Of a stretch of 64,000 bases of DNA, positions 1 through 8,413 are shown piece by piece. Below the pieces are notes generated by a model. The model saw only the letters and a list, made by a program, of their open reading frames with translations. It was not told the DNA's origin and did no database searches. The stretch is taken from assembly GCF_041224415.1 (NCBI RefSeq), contig NZ_JBGFFE010000008.1, positions 1-64,000 on the forward strand. Reading direction: 5' to 3'. Position 1 is the first letter of the stretch. Each line of letters begins with the position of its first letter. Source of the DNA: Clostridium_B lapidicellarium. Its GTDB lineage: Bacteria; Bacillota; Clostridia; Clostridiales; Clostridiaceae. Position numbers and translations under genes: made by a program.

Positions 1-73
1 AATTGCCGGTTCTTACTTTAAAATCAGCTCCGGCAAAAGGGAAAGCGGCGGTTCGGTTCCAAAAGTGCAATAG
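1..73 (+). CDS. 3' end of an unidentified upstream gene (partial)
   Basis: The frame starting at base 2 is open from the left edge to a TAG at 71-73. It would give about 23 residues ending in ...GGSVPKVQ. The local base composition is less AT-rich than the following spacer, which fits coding sequence. It is too short to assign to a family. A bidirectional hairpin at 145-179 would end its transcript. It could also be chance open sequence. Confidence 0.3.
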   Translation, partial: IAGSYFKISSGKRESGGSVPKVQ

Positions 74-144
74 TTTACAATAATTTAGTTTAAAAGAGCA
101 GCGAAGGTTATTATAATTAATAATCAGGTGACTCTAGATATAAA

Positions 145-179
145 AAGAAAGATCTTATTTTTTAAATAGGATCTTTCTT
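145..179. terminator. Bidirectional hairpin terminator downstream of gatD
   Basis: The arms AAGAAAGATC and GATCTTTCTT, extended inward by TATTT/AAATA, form a long stem with a very short loop. Runs of T follow on either strand. The hairpin overlaps the gatD stop codon (162-164), so it ends the murT-gatD transcript and could also stop transcription arriving from the left edge. Confidence 0.75.
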
Positions 180-902
180 ATTTTTAGTTTCACGTTTTAT
201 TATAAAATTTTTAGCGGCCATTTCAAATTTATCATCCAGGGGTTTTAACTCTACATTTTCATATTTTTGCGAAAGAGCTTCGTATATAAGCCTATCTGCC
301 AATTCAGGGTTCTTAGAAAGAAGAGAACCGTGAAAATACGTGCACAGGCAGTTCTTATAAATACATCCTTCAAAACCGTCCTCACCGTTGTTTCCGTAAC
401 CCTCGATTACTTTTCCAAAGGGCTCAAGATCATTTATGTAAGTTCTTCCGGAATGATTTTCAAATCCTACGTAGGTCTCATTGAATTTTTCGTTGTGTAT
501 AACGGTATTTCCAATGAATCTTTTATTTCCACCTTCCGTATATATGTTCAGTACACCGAGACCCGGAAGCTTTTTTCCATCTGGTGTACAGTAGTATTTT
601 CCCAAAAGTTGATAACCGCCGCAAATTGATAAAAACACTCTTCCGTTTTGGATATATTTTGTTATTTCCTCTTTTTTATTTTGAACTAAATCTTTTGATA
701 CAATGGACTGTTCATAATCCTGTCCGCCGCCAAAAAAGGTTATATCATATTTAGAACTGTCAAAAGCGTCATCAAGGGATATATTGGATACATTTACGGA
801 TATTCCTCTCTGTTGTGCCCTGTATTTCAATATAAGAATGTTTCCAAGATCGCCATATACATTTAGCAGATCAGGGTATAAATGACATATATTCAATTCC
901 AT
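162..902 (-). CDS. gatD: Lipid II isoglutaminyl synthase, glutamine amidotransferase subunit GatD
   Basis: This is the class I glutaminase subunit of the GatD/MurT complex. The complex amidates the D-glutamate of the lipid II stem peptide at the cytoplasmic membrane. The 246-residue protein has the nucleophile elbow SICGGYQLLG with Cys94 and a catalytic His191 in TYFHGS; both sit close to their positions in the Staphylococcus aureus enzyme. I chose the ATG at 902 because an AGGAGG lies 8 bases upstream. An in-frame start at 926 adds eight residues and lacks a ribosome site. It lies 28 bases behind murT, so the two subunits are co-transcribed, and a terminator hairpin overlaps its stop. Confidence 0.93.
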   Translation of the reverse strand: MELNICHLYPDLLNVYGDLGNILILKYRAQQRGISVNVSNISLDDAFDSSKYDITFFGGGQDYEQSIVSKDLVQNKKEEITKYIQNGRVFLSICGGYQLLGKYYCTPDGKKLPGLGVLNIYTEGGNKRFIGNTVIHNEKFNETYVGFENHSGRTYINDLEPFGKVIEGYGNNGEDGFEGCIYKNCLCTYFHGSLLSKNPELADRLIYEALSQKYENVELKPLDDKFEMAAKNFIIKRETKNKKDPI

Positions 903-930
903 TTTATATACCTCCTGTTGATTCAAAAAA

Positions 931-2280
931 TTACCACAATTTTTTTATATAGCCCTTTGCATTGAGAAATTTTCTTAAATTTATCATGGCAGTATAAGTG
1001 GCCAATATATACACGGTGTCCAATTTACAGCTTTTTATTTCTTCCACCAGTTTTTCATAGGTTTTGCAAAGTATGAAGTTTTCTACCGGCAGTCCTGCTA
1101 TCTTCAATCTAACAGCTATATCGTATAATCTTATACCGGATATCATTATTTTATCTATACTGAGAGATGATAATTTTTCAAAATTTACATCCCATATCCA
1201 GGATACATCTCTTCCATCGGCATAATTGTCGTTTAAAAGTACAGCCAGATTGAAAGTGCTATTGTCGAGGCTTATAGTGTTTATGGCCTGATCATAACCT
1301 GCCGGATTTTTTACTAAAATTATCTTAGCTTTTTTGTCTCCTATATTTATAATTTCCTGCCTTCCGAAAGAGCTTTGCTGTTTCTTAAGGGAGTCATATA
1401 TGTAATCAGTGGATATCTTGCATGTTCTAGCTGTGGAATAGGCACACAGGGCATTGTACATATTATATATGCCCGGCTGGTTTATACAGTATTCAGCGCC
1501 GTCTATTGAAACCAATGATTTTTCAGGTGTCTGAAGTTTTATTTCATCCAGTGTGTATTTTAAGTCCGGCCTCTTGTAGCCGCAGTTTTCACAATAATAA
1601 TCACCTAGGTGATTATATGTGATGAAATTATATTTGTAGGGACTCTTGCATTTTTTACAAAACTTGGCGTCGGCATTGATATTTACTTTTTTATTTTTCA
1701 GCGGAGAACAGTTAAATCCGTAGTAAATGATCTTATTTGGTAAATCCAAATCTCCTAACAGTGATTCGTCCCCATTTAGAACCATGGTTGAAAGAGGAGT
1801 TTTTTCAACGCCCTTGAGGATTTTGTTCAAGGTAGTATAAACTTCCCCGTATCTATCCAATTGATCTCTGAATAGATTTGTAATGACTATAATTTCCGGA
1901 GTTGCGTATTCTGTGAAAAAAGATACATTTGCTTCATCACATTCTATAACTGCATAGCGTGGTTTACGATGTTTCCCAAATGAATAGTTTTCTATGAAAC
2001 AGGAGGTTATTCCGGTTATCATGTTCGCCCCTGTGCTGTTGGTTATTACAAGTTCATTTGCATCTTTTAATATATTGTATATCATGCTTGTAGTAGTGGT
2101 TTTACCATTTGTACCAGTTATGAGTATGATTCTGTAATTCTTACATATAACCTTTAAAATATTTTTATCTAATTTCAATGCTACTTTTCCGGGAAAATTA
2201 CTTCCACCCTTAAATAAAATTTTTGACAGCTTTATTATGATTTTGGAAATAATGATACTAAAAAAGGATTTTATATTAAT
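931..2280 (-). CDS. murT: Lipid II isoglutaminyl synthase, Mur-ligase subunit MurT
   Basis: This Mur-ligase-type subunit activates the lipid II glutamate with ATP and uses ammonia made by GatD. It has the P-loop TGTNGKTTTT, a four-cysteine zinc ribbon inserted in the central domain (CKKC and CENC pairs) and the C-terminal DUF1727 region. The first ordinary start is a TTG at 2178. However, the same frame continues upstream to a TGA at 2284-2286 and encodes FKGGSNFPGKVA, which matches the N-terminal region of known MurT proteins. The only well-placed ribosome site (AAAGGTGG, 2289-2296) points to an ATT codon at 2280. That start gives 449 residues; TTG 2178 gives 415. The gene is first in a two-gene operon with gatD. 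Confidence 0.9.
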   Translation of the reverse strand: MNIKSFFSIIISKIIIKLSKILFKGGSNFPGKVALKLDKNILKVICKNYRIILITGTNGKTTTTSMIYNILKDANELVITNSTGANMITGITSCFIENYSFGKHRKPRYAVIECDEANVSFFTEYATPEIIVITNLFRDQLDRYGEVYTTLNKILKGVEKTPLSTMVLNGDESLLGDLDLPNKIIYYGFNCSPLKNKKVNINADAKFCKKCKSPYKYNFITYNHLGDYYCENCGYKRPDLKYTLDEIKLQTPEKSLVSIDGAEYCINQPGIYNMYNALCAYSTARTCKISTDYIYDSLKKQQSSFGRQEIINIGDKKAKIILVKNPAGYDQAINTISLDNSTFNLAVLLNDNYADGRDVSWIWDVNFEKLSSLSIDKIMISGIRLYDIAVRLKIAGLPVENFILCKTYEKLVEEIKSCKLDTVYILATYTAMINLRKFLNAKGYIKKLW

Positions 2281-2296
2281 TTTTCACACCACCTTT
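2278..2296 (-). promoter_or_regulatory. Ribosome binding site and candidate ATT start of murT
   Basis: On the minus strand AAAGGTGG (2289-2296) is followed by 8 bases and then ATT (2280-2278) in the murT frame. A GTG that overlaps the site is in another frame and meets a stop after three codons. No ATG, GTG or TTG occurs in the murT frame between the upstream TGA and the TTG at 2178. Confidence 0.5.
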
Positions 2297-2599
2297 ATAT
2301 AAGAAAAAACTTAAGTAGACTAACTCGTAAATATTATAATACAATACAGTCATTTTTTACATTAAAAAAGCAAAAAAAATTTTTGACTGATCGGAAAATT
2401 GCTTATTTAATATGAGATACTATATATGAAAAAAGAATAGCATAATATTAAAAAAATAGTGATAAAGAGTATGTTATTGCAACATTTCAATCAAAAATCT
2501 TTAAAAATATATTGTTTATAATTTTTTTACTGCATTTTTGTTGCATTTTTCTTTAAATAGTATATTATATAAGTATAAGATTGTTTGGGGGGAAGAAAC
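2297..2599. promoter_or_regulatory. Divergent murT/pckA intergenic region with pckA promoter
   Basis: This stretch of about 300 bases between divergent genes has no credible ORF and is very AT-rich. For pckA the best promoter is TTGCAT (2541-2546), a 16-base spacer and TATTAT (2563-2568). The sequence TGCATTTTT occurs twice in tandem just around the -35 element. On the minus strand a TATAAT-like -10 near 2334-2339 could serve murT, but its -35 is poor. I see no riboswitch or operator that I can name. Confidence 0.45.
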
Positions 2600-4195
2600 A
2601 TGAACGCTGACTTGTCATATTTGAATATTAGTGAATATAGAAATATGTATGAAAATTTATCACCGGCGCAATTGGTGGAATTCTCAATTAAAAGAGGTGA
2701 GGGGATTCTGACCAATAAGGGAGCATTGGCAATCAACACAGGTAAATATACGGGCAGATCTCCTAAAGACAGATTTATAGTTAAACAGGGAAGTACAACG
2801 GATAAGATAAATTGGGGTAAGACAAATTTACCTATAGACGAAAAGATATTTGATAAATTATATGATAGTGTCATAAAATATTTAAAGGGTAAGGATATAT
2901 TTGTGTTCAATGGATTTGTAGGAGCATTGAAAGAGTACTCCATGCCCATAAGAGTGATATGTGAAAATGCATCTCAAGCTCTATTTGCTACCCAGATGTT
3001 TAGAAGACCAAATTATGATGAGCTTGGAAATTTTCAACCGGAATTCAATGTAATAGCCGCTCCCGGTTTTAAGGCCAGGGGTAAAGAAGACGGAATTAAT
3101 TCAGAAGCATTTATACTTATAAATTTTGATAAAAAAATCATATTGATAGGTGGAACTCATTATTCCGGTGAAATAAAGAAATCCGTATTTTCGGTGATGA
3201 ATTTTTTGCTGCCTCAAAAAGGAGTTATGCCTATGCACTGTTCTGCAAATATAGGAGATGACGGAAAGACGGCATTGTTTTTTGGACTGTCGGGAACAGG
3301 AAAGACAACTTTGTCGGCAGACGGCCGGAGGAAATTGATCGGGGACGATGAACATGGATGGTGTGATAAGGGTGTATTTAATTTTGAAGGCGGATGTTAT
3401 GCTAAGACCATAAGACTTGACAGCGAAAAAGAGCATGAAATATATGAAGCTATAAAATTTGGAACTGTTCTTGAAAATGTAGTCTTAGATAAATATAGAA
3501 TACCTGATTACAATGACGATAGATATACGGAAAATACAAGGGCAGCTTATCCTATAGAGTATATAGGAAATGTGGAGAAGAGCGGAGCTGGAGGAAATCC
3601 GAAAGCTGTGATATTTTTGACAGCAGATGCGTATGGGGTAATGCCTCCTATATCAAAATTGTCCAAAGAAGGGGCAATGTATCATTTTATGTCCGGCTAT
3701 ACCAGCAAGGTTTCCGGAACGGAAAGGGGAATAACTGAACCTGAAGCTACTTTCTCTGCGTGTTTTGGTGAGCCTTTTATGTTAATGAATCCCATAGTTT
3801 ATGCCAAGCTGTTGGGTGAAAGAATAGATAAATACAATACGGAAGTATACCTGGTGAATACAGGCTGGATAGGCGGTATATACGGAGTGGGGAAGAGAAT
3901 AGATCTGCCGTATACAAGAGCTATGGTAAGGGCGGCCCTGGAAGGCAGACTTAAAGATGTAAAATTTACAGAACATCCTGTATTTAAAGTGATGATACCT
4001 ACAGAATGTCCTGGTGTTCCAAAAGAGATACTGAACCCAAGAAATTTATGGAAAGACAAAGGAGCCTATGATGACAAAGCAGAGGAATTGGCTGTAAAAT
4101 TTTATGATAATTTTAAAAGGTTCGATGGAATTTCAGAAGATATAAAAGACATAGCAGGTGCGGGCCCAAGAGTTAAATCCTTAAGCCATATGTAG
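2600..4195 (+). CDS. pckA: Phosphoenolpyruvate carboxykinase (ATP)
   Basis: This cytoplasmic enzyme interconverts oxaloacetate + ATP with phosphoenolpyruvate + CO2 + ADP. It serves gluconeogenesis and, in some anaerobes, anaplerotic CO2 fixation. The 531-residue length is usual for the ATP-dependent family. The nucleotide loop GLSGTGKTTLSAD, the metal-site motif GDDEHGW and the C-terminal MIPTECPGVP segment are all intact. The ATG at 2600 follows a GGGGGGAAG ribosome site. A TTG at 2585 lies just upstream of that site and is not needed. The gene is monocistronic, with its own promoter and a strong terminator at 4212. Confidence 0.96.
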   Translation: MNADLSYLNISEYRNMYENLSPAQLVEFSIKRGEGILTNKGALAINTGKYTGRSPKDRFIVKQGSTTDKINWGKTNLPIDEKIFDKLYDSVIKYLKGKDIFVFNGFVGALKEYSMPIRVICENASQALFATQMFRRPNYDELGNFQPEFNVIAAPGFKARGKEDGINSEAFILINFDKKIILIGGTHYSGEIKKSVFSVMNFLLPQKGVMPMHCSANIGDDGKTALFFGLSGTGKTTLSADGRRKLIGDDEHGWCDKGVFNFEGGCYAKTIRLDSEKEHEIYEAIKFGTVLENVVLDKYRIPDYNDDRYTENTRAAYPIEYIGNVEKSGAGGNPKAVIFLTADAYGVMPPISKLSKEGAMYHFMSGYTSKVSGTERGITEPEATFSACFGEPFMLMNPIVYAKLLGERIDKYNTEVYLVNTGWIGGIYGVGKRIDLPYTRAMVRAALEGRLKDVKFTEHPVFKVMIPTECPGVPKEILNPRNLWKDKGAYDDKAEELAVKFYDNFKRFDGISEDIKDIAGAGPRVKSLSHM

Positions 4196-4211
4196 ATGTG
4201 ATATCTTAACG

Positions 4212-4260
4212 GAGCACTGTAAAACTGCTTTGAAAAGCAATTTTGCAGTGCTCTATTTTT
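4212..4260 (+). terminator. Rho-independent terminator of pckA
   Basis: GAGCACTG at 4212 pairs with CAGTGCTC ending near 4253. The pairing extends inward through AAAACTGCTTT and AAAGCAATTTT with small mismatches, and a T-rich run follows. It begins 17 bases after the pckA stop. Confidence 0.85.
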
Positions 4261-4288
4261 AATTTGTTTTTAATTTAATTTTTATGTA

Positions 4289-4318
4289 TTGTTAAAGAAC
4301 TTATAATAATAGTATAAT
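4289..4318 (+). promoter_or_regulatory. Promoter of uppP
   Basis: TTGTTA (4289-4294), an 18-base spacer and a perfect TATAAT (4313-4318) lie about 90 bases before the uppP start. Confidence 0.55.
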
Positions 4319-4407
4319 GGTAATATTGTATTAATTATAAGTATAAATATAAATATAACAAGACATTGATGTCTTGAATATCAGACGGAAGAGGGTAAGT
4401 AAAAAAT

Positions 4408-5241
4408 ATGGAAATAATCTTTATTATCAAAGCTGTTATTATTGGAATAGTGGAAGGGATAACTGAATTTCTTCCAATATCATCTACAGGACATATGATA
4501 ATAGTGGGGAATTTGATAAATTTTAAGGCACCTGCTTATAATAAAGTATACATAGATATGTTTGAAGTTGTGATTCAACTTGGGGCAATACTGGCTATAG
4601 TAGTTCTCTACTGGAACAAGATATTTAACTCCTTTAAAAATCTTGCGCCTGGCAAATGGGGGTTCAGGCTCTGGTTTAGTATTTTAGTTGCTTTTATACC
4701 TTCTGCAGCTGCCGGATATTTTTTAAAGGACATTATTCAGGAAAAGTTGTTCAATTCAATTACTGTTGCCTGTGCGCTTGTGTTTGGCGGTGTGCTCATG
4801 ATATGTATGGAAAACAAATATAGGAAGGGGAACAGTACCAGAAAAATTGAAGATGTAAATGTAATACAGGCATTTAAAATTGGGTGCTTTCAGTGTCTGG
4901 CATTATGGCCGGGGATGTCGAGATCTGCATCTACCATAATAGGCGGCTGGGTTGGCGGACTCACCAATGTAGCTGCGGCAGAATTTTCCTTTTTCCTGGC
5001 AATACCAACTATGATAGGGGCGGCTGGATTATCTCTCATAAAACTAAAAATATCCATGAACTCCATTCAAATAATTGGACTTGTCATAGGATTTGTAGTG
5101 TCATTTTTAGTGGCGCTGGTAGTTGTAGATAAGTTTATAGGTTTTTTAAAGAGAAAGCCCATGAGAGTTTTTGCAGTATATAGGATATTTGTTGGAATAC
5201 TGGTTATTATCTTAGCTTTTACAAAAGTTATAAATGTTTAA
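4408..5241 (+). CDS. uppP: Undecaprenyl-diphosphatase UppP (BacA family)
   Basis: This integral membrane enzyme removes a phosphate from undecaprenyl diphosphate to recycle the lipid carrier used for peptidoglycan and surface glycans. Its overproduction gives bacitracin resistance in many bacteria. The 277-residue protein shows both family signatures, EGITEFLPISSTGHM near residues 16-30 and PGMSRSAST in the second half. It has about eight hydrophobic segments. A GGAAGAGGG site precedes the ATG. It has its own promoter and no close neighbour on the same transcript. Confidence 0.95.
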   Translation: MEIIFIIKAVIIGIVEGITEFLPISSTGHMIIVGNLINFKAPAYNKVYIDMFEVVIQLGAILAIVVLYWNKIFNSFKNLAPGKWGFRLWFSILVAFIPSAAAGYFLKDIIQEKLFNSITVACALVFGGVLMICMENKYRKGNSTRKIEDVNVIQAFKIGCFQCLALWPGMSRSASTIIGGWVGGLTNVAAAEFSFFLAIPTMIGAAGLSLIKLKISMNSIQIIGLVIGFVVSFLVALVVVDKFIGFLKRKPMRVFAVYRIFVGILVIILAFTKVINV

Positions 5242-5440
5242 AAATTTCTGGTGCTGCTGATTCATCGGTGAATATATATAAATATTGTACTTCATAATAT
5301 GTTGTGTACCGAGAATGGTTTGTGTAATTTTTGATTCTAAATAAAAATTATTTTCATTAACATATTTCAGTAATTTAGTGTAAAATATTTAATAAGGTTA
5401 TGGCAGCTGATTTTATAAATTTTAAAAGGGGGTCACTGAC

Positions 5441-6427
5441 GTGAGTTATAATGTTGCGGTAGTCGGATGTACTGGAATGGTTGGAAGAAAATTCCTTGAG
5501 ATATTGGAAGAGAGGGACTTCCCGATAAAAAACCTGTATCTATATGCTTCTGCCAAATCCAGAGGTAAGGTATTGAAATTTAAGAATAGTGATTTTGTCG
5601 TAGAAGAACTGGAAGAGAAAAACATAAAAGATAAGAAAATAGATATTGCACTTTTTTCAGCAGGTGCAGGTGTGAGCCTTAAGTTTGCACCTATATTTTC
5701 AAGATATGGTGCAGTGGTTGTGGATAACAGCAGTGCCTGGAGAATGGATGAAAAGGTGCCTTTAGTGGTCCCTGAAGTGAATCCGGAGGACATAAAATGG
5801 AATAATGGAATAATAGCCAATCCAAACTGTTCTACCATACAGGCGGTGGTGGCAATTAAACCCCTGTACGATAGATATGGTATAGAGAGAATAGTATATT
5901 CTACATATCAGGCCGTATCTGGCGCCGGAATGGGCGGTTATAATGATCTTTTAGAAGGCTACAGGGGAAAACCTCCCAAGAAATTTCCCTATCCGATAGC
6001 GGGAAACGTACTTCCCCATATAGACGTTTTTTTAGATAACGGCTATACTAAGGAAGAAATGAAGATGATAAATGAAACCAGAAAAATCCTTCATGACGGC
6101 ACTTTGAGAATTACGGCCACTACGGCTAGAGTCCCTGTAGTATACGGACACAGTGAGAGTATAAATATAGAACTTAAAAAGGACTTCAATGTAAAGGACA
6201 TATTCAAACTGTATGAGAACTGTGATGGGGTAATATTAAAAGACAATGTGAAAGATTTAGTATATCCAATGCCCCTGGATTGTGCCGGAAAAGATGAGGT
6301 GTTTGTAGGCAGAATAAGGAGAGATTTTAGTTTGAATAAGGGACTTAATCTCTGGGTTGTAGCAGACAACATAAGAAAAGGTGCTGCTACAAATGCTGTT
6401 CAAATAGCAGAATGTATAATCAAGTGA
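5441..6427 (+). CDS. asd: Aspartate-semialdehyde dehydrogenase
   Basis: This enzyme reduces aspartyl-4-phosphate to aspartate-4-semialdehyde with NADPH, the branch point to lysine/diaminopimelate, threonine and methionine. The 328-residue protein has an N-terminal nucleotide-binding motif GCTGMVGR, the catalytic Cys130 in NPNCSTIQ and the downstream QAVSGAGMGG segment. The start is a GTG, 8 bases after an AAAGGGGG ribosome site. dapA and dapB follow on the same strand, which places the gene in the diaminopimelate branch. Confidence 0.95.
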   Translation: MSYNVAVVGCTGMVGRKFLEILEERDFPIKNLYLYASAKSRGKVLKFKNSDFVVEELEEKNIKDKKIDIALFSAGAGVSLKFAPIFSRYGAVVVDNSSAWRMDEKVPLVVPEVNPEDIKWNNGIIANPNCSTIQAVVAIKPLYDRYGIERIVYSTYQAVSGAGMGGYNDLLEGYRGKPPKKFPYPIAGNVLPHIDVFLDNGYTKEEMKMINETRKILHDGTLRITATTARVPVVYGHSESINIELKKDFNVKDIFKLYENCDGVILKDNVKDLVYPMPLDCAGKDEVFVGRIRRDFSLNKGLNLWVVADNIRKGAATNAVQIAECIIK

Positions 6428-6432
6428 TTCTT

Positions 6433-6505
6433 AGGTCCTGCGCAGCAGTGCCTATCTTCCACTTTGAGAAGCTGGAAGTGTTAGCAGCGGCAGCGTTCGG
6501 ATAAA
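6433..6505 (+). other. GC-rich structured intergenic element between asd and dapA
   Basis: This short stretch is clearly richer in G and C than its surroundings. It contains a hairpin in which CTTCCA (6456-6461) pairs with TGGAAG (6473-6478), CTT pairs with AAG inside it, and the loop is TGAG. It has no T tail, so a simple terminator is unlikely. I do not recognise a lysine riboswitch or any other named RNA. It may be a dispersed element or a processing site. Confidence 0.35.
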
Positions 6506-6554
6506 AAGTGAAAAATAATGTATTTATTAAATATTTTAATAATGAGGTGTTATT

Positions 6555-7436
6555 ATGAGTTTGTTTAAAGGCTCAGGAGTTGCCATAATTACTCCCTTCA
6601 ATGACAATGGAGTGGATTTTAAGAAATTGGAAGAATTACTTAAGTGGCATATTAAATGTGGTACTGATGCTGTTATAATTTGTGGGACAACTGGAGAAGC
6701 TTCTACCATGACGGAAAAGGAGAAAAAAGATACTATAAAATTTACTGTAGATACGATTAATGGAAAAATTCCGGTTATAGCTGGAACAGGAAGCAATTGT
6801 ACTGAGGCTGCCGTGAATATGAGCAAATGGGCGGAGAGTATAGGTGTAGATGGAGTTCTAGTAATTACACCTTATTACAATAAGACTACGCAAAAAGGGC
6901 TTGTAGAGCATTTTAAGGCAGTTGCTTCAGATGTAAAGGTTCCTATGATAATATACAATGTACCGGGAAGGACCGGATTGAATTTAAAACCTGAAACACT
7001 TGAAGAATTGTGCCAGGTAGAGAATATTCAGGCTGTTAAAGAGGCCAGTGGTGATATAAGCCAGATTGCCAAAGTGAAAGCACTGTGCGGGGATAAAATA
7101 GATCTTTATTCGGGAAACGATGATCAGACAATACCGATACTTTCTCTGGGTGGAATAGGCGTCATATCTGTACTTGCCAATATTATACCAGAAGATATGC
7201 ACAAGATGTGTAAACTGTTTTTGGAGGGAAATGTGAAGGAAGCAGCGGCTATGCAGTTAAAAGCACTGCCTTTGATGAATGCCATGTTTATAGAAACAAA
7301 TCCCATACCTATAAAGACGGCCATGAATATATTGGGAATGAATGTGGGTGGCTTGAGGCTTCCACTTTGCAGTATGTCAGAAAAAAATCTTGATGTGGTA
7401 AAAAGGGAACTTGGAAATTATGGCTTATTGAAATAA
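6555..7436 (+). CDS. dapA: 4-hydroxy-tetrahydrodipicolinate synthase
   Basis: This enzyme condenses pyruvate with aspartate semialdehyde, the first committed step to diaminopimelate and lysine. The 293-residue TIM-barrel protein has the Schiff-base Lys162 in AVKEASGD, Tyr134 in YNVPGRTG and the GTTGEAS loop at residues 44-50. A GAGGTG site precedes the ATG. It lies between asd and dapB on one strand. Diaminopimelate also feeds cell wall synthesis, and dipicolinate for spores branches just after this step. Confidence 0.96.
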   Translation: MSLFKGSGVAIITPFNDNGVDFKKLEELLKWHIKCGTDAVIICGTTGEASTMTEKEKKDTIKFTVDTINGKIPVIAGTGSNCTEAAVNMSKWAESIGVDGVLVITPYYNKTTQKGLVEHFKAVASDVKVPMIIYNVPGRTGLNLKPETLEELCQVENIQAVKEASGDISQIAKVKALCGDKIDLYSGNDDQTIPILSLGGIGVISVLANIIPEDMHKMCKLFLEGNVKEAAAMQLKALPLMNAMFIETNPIPIKTAMNILGMNVGGLRLPLCSMSEKNLDVVKRELGNYGLLK

Positions 7437-7478
7437 GATTATTGTGAGTATTTTGTGAATAGAAAGTTTATTTTCTTG

Positions 7479-7518
7479 AATTTAACGTGGAAGACGAATT
7501 TCTTTCACGTTAAATTGC
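7479..7518 (+). other. Hairpin between dapA and dapB
   Basis: AATTTAACGTG (7479-7489) and CACGTTAAATT (7508-7518) are perfect 11-base inverted repeats around an 18-base loop. No T run follows, so this is more likely an mRNA processing or stability structure, or an operator-like inverted repeat, than a terminator. Confidence 0.45.
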
Positions 7519-7553
7519 ATATAATGAGCAGCTTGAGAAAGGAGATATGTGAA

Positions 7554-8306
7554 ATGGTAAAGATAATACTGAATGGCTGTAACGGCAAGATGGGTAAAGT
7601 TGTAAGAAGCTTGGCAGAGAAATATTCAAATCTATCCGTAGTGGCAGGAATAGATAGAAAATCAGGGCAGGGACAGGGTGTATTTCCTGTATTTGACAAT
7701 ATACGCAGATGTTCTGTAAAAGCCGATGTCATATTGGATTTTTCAAGACCTGATGCGATGGATTCACTTATTGACTATGGAAAAGAAAAGAATATTGGAG
7801 TAATATTTTGTACCACCGGATACAGTGAGGAGCAGATAGAAAAGATGAAGGAAGCTTCAAAATTCATACCAGTATTTCGATCCGCAAATATGTCCATAGG
7901 TATAAATGTTATAAATAAGATATTGAAGGATATAAGTGCTTTCTTATATAAAAACTTCGATATAGAAATAATAGAAAAACATCACAACCAGAAAGTGGAC
8001 GCACCCAGCGGCACAGCTTTGATGCTTGGAAATACCATAAGGGATTCAATCAAAGAAAATATAGATTTTGTAAATGGAAGAGAGGGAATTAGGAAAAGAG
8101 CCCATAATGAAATAGGGATTCATTCCGTGAGGGGCGGTAGTATAGTAGGAGAACATGAGGTCATATTTGCAGGTCAGGGTGAAACTATAGAAATAAAACA
8201 TACTGCTATTTCCAGAGAAGTTTTTGCAGTAGGTGCCTTAAAGGCCTGTGAATTTATGTCTGGACGAAAAAACGGACTTTATTCCATGGACAATTTGATT
8301 TCATAG
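7554..8306 (+). CDS. dapB: 4-hydroxy-tetrahydrodipicolinate reductase
   Basis: This NAD(P)H-dependent enzyme follows DapA in diaminopimelate synthesis. The 250-residue protein has an N-terminal GCNGKMGK nucleotide-binding loop and the substrate motif EKHHNQKVDAPSGTA, including the conserved histidine pair and lysine. I chose the ATG at 7554 because it follows AAAGGAG by a normal distance and gives the usual N-terminus. An upstream in-frame start at 7455 would add 33 unrelated residues that read through the intergenic hairpin. Confidence 0.95.
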   Translation: MVKIILNGCNGKMGKVVRSLAEKYSNLSVVAGIDRKSGQGQGVFPVFDNIRRCSVKADVILDFSRPDAMDSLIDYGKEKNIGVIFCTTGYSEEQIEKMKEASKFIPVFRSANMSIGINVINKILKDISAFLYKNFDIEIIEKHHNQKVDAPSGTALMLGNTIRDSIKENIDFVNGREGIRKRAHNEIGIHSVRGGSIVGEHEVIFAGQGETIEIKHTAISREVFAVGALKACEFMSGRKNGLYSMDNLIS

Positions 8307-8348
8307 AACATCGAATCAATATCTAAAAAAGAAATGGGGTGAGAGACG

Positions 8349-8403
8349 GTCAGTCGGAGAAATCATCCACAAAATGTGCCGGCAATTTCTCCGATCACCT
8401 GAC
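8349..8403 (+). promoter_or_regulatory. Leader hairpin just upstream of metF
   Basis: TCGGAGAAAT (8354-8363) and ATTTCTCCGA (8385-8394) form a perfect 10-bp stem. GTCAG (8349-8353) pairs with CTGAC (8399-8403) across a four-base bulge. The structure ends 10 bases before the metF ATG, in the place of a strong ribosome site. It does not match an S-box or any other riboswitch I know. Confidence 0.4.
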
Positions 8404-8413
8404 ACAGAAGCAT

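Noticed and set aside
6428..6554. Lysine riboswitch before dapA
   Set aside because: The segment is too short and lacks the conserved lysine-riboswitch core. I report it only as an unexplained structured element.
7455..7553. Extended dapB N-terminus starting at 7455
   Set aside because: The added residues read through the intergenic hairpin, and the strong ribosome site serves the ATG at 7554.
8339..8413. S-box (SAM) riboswitch or coding extension before metF
   Set aside because: The hairpin lacks conserved S-box motifs, and the 25 residues it would encode do not resemble the MetF N-terminus.
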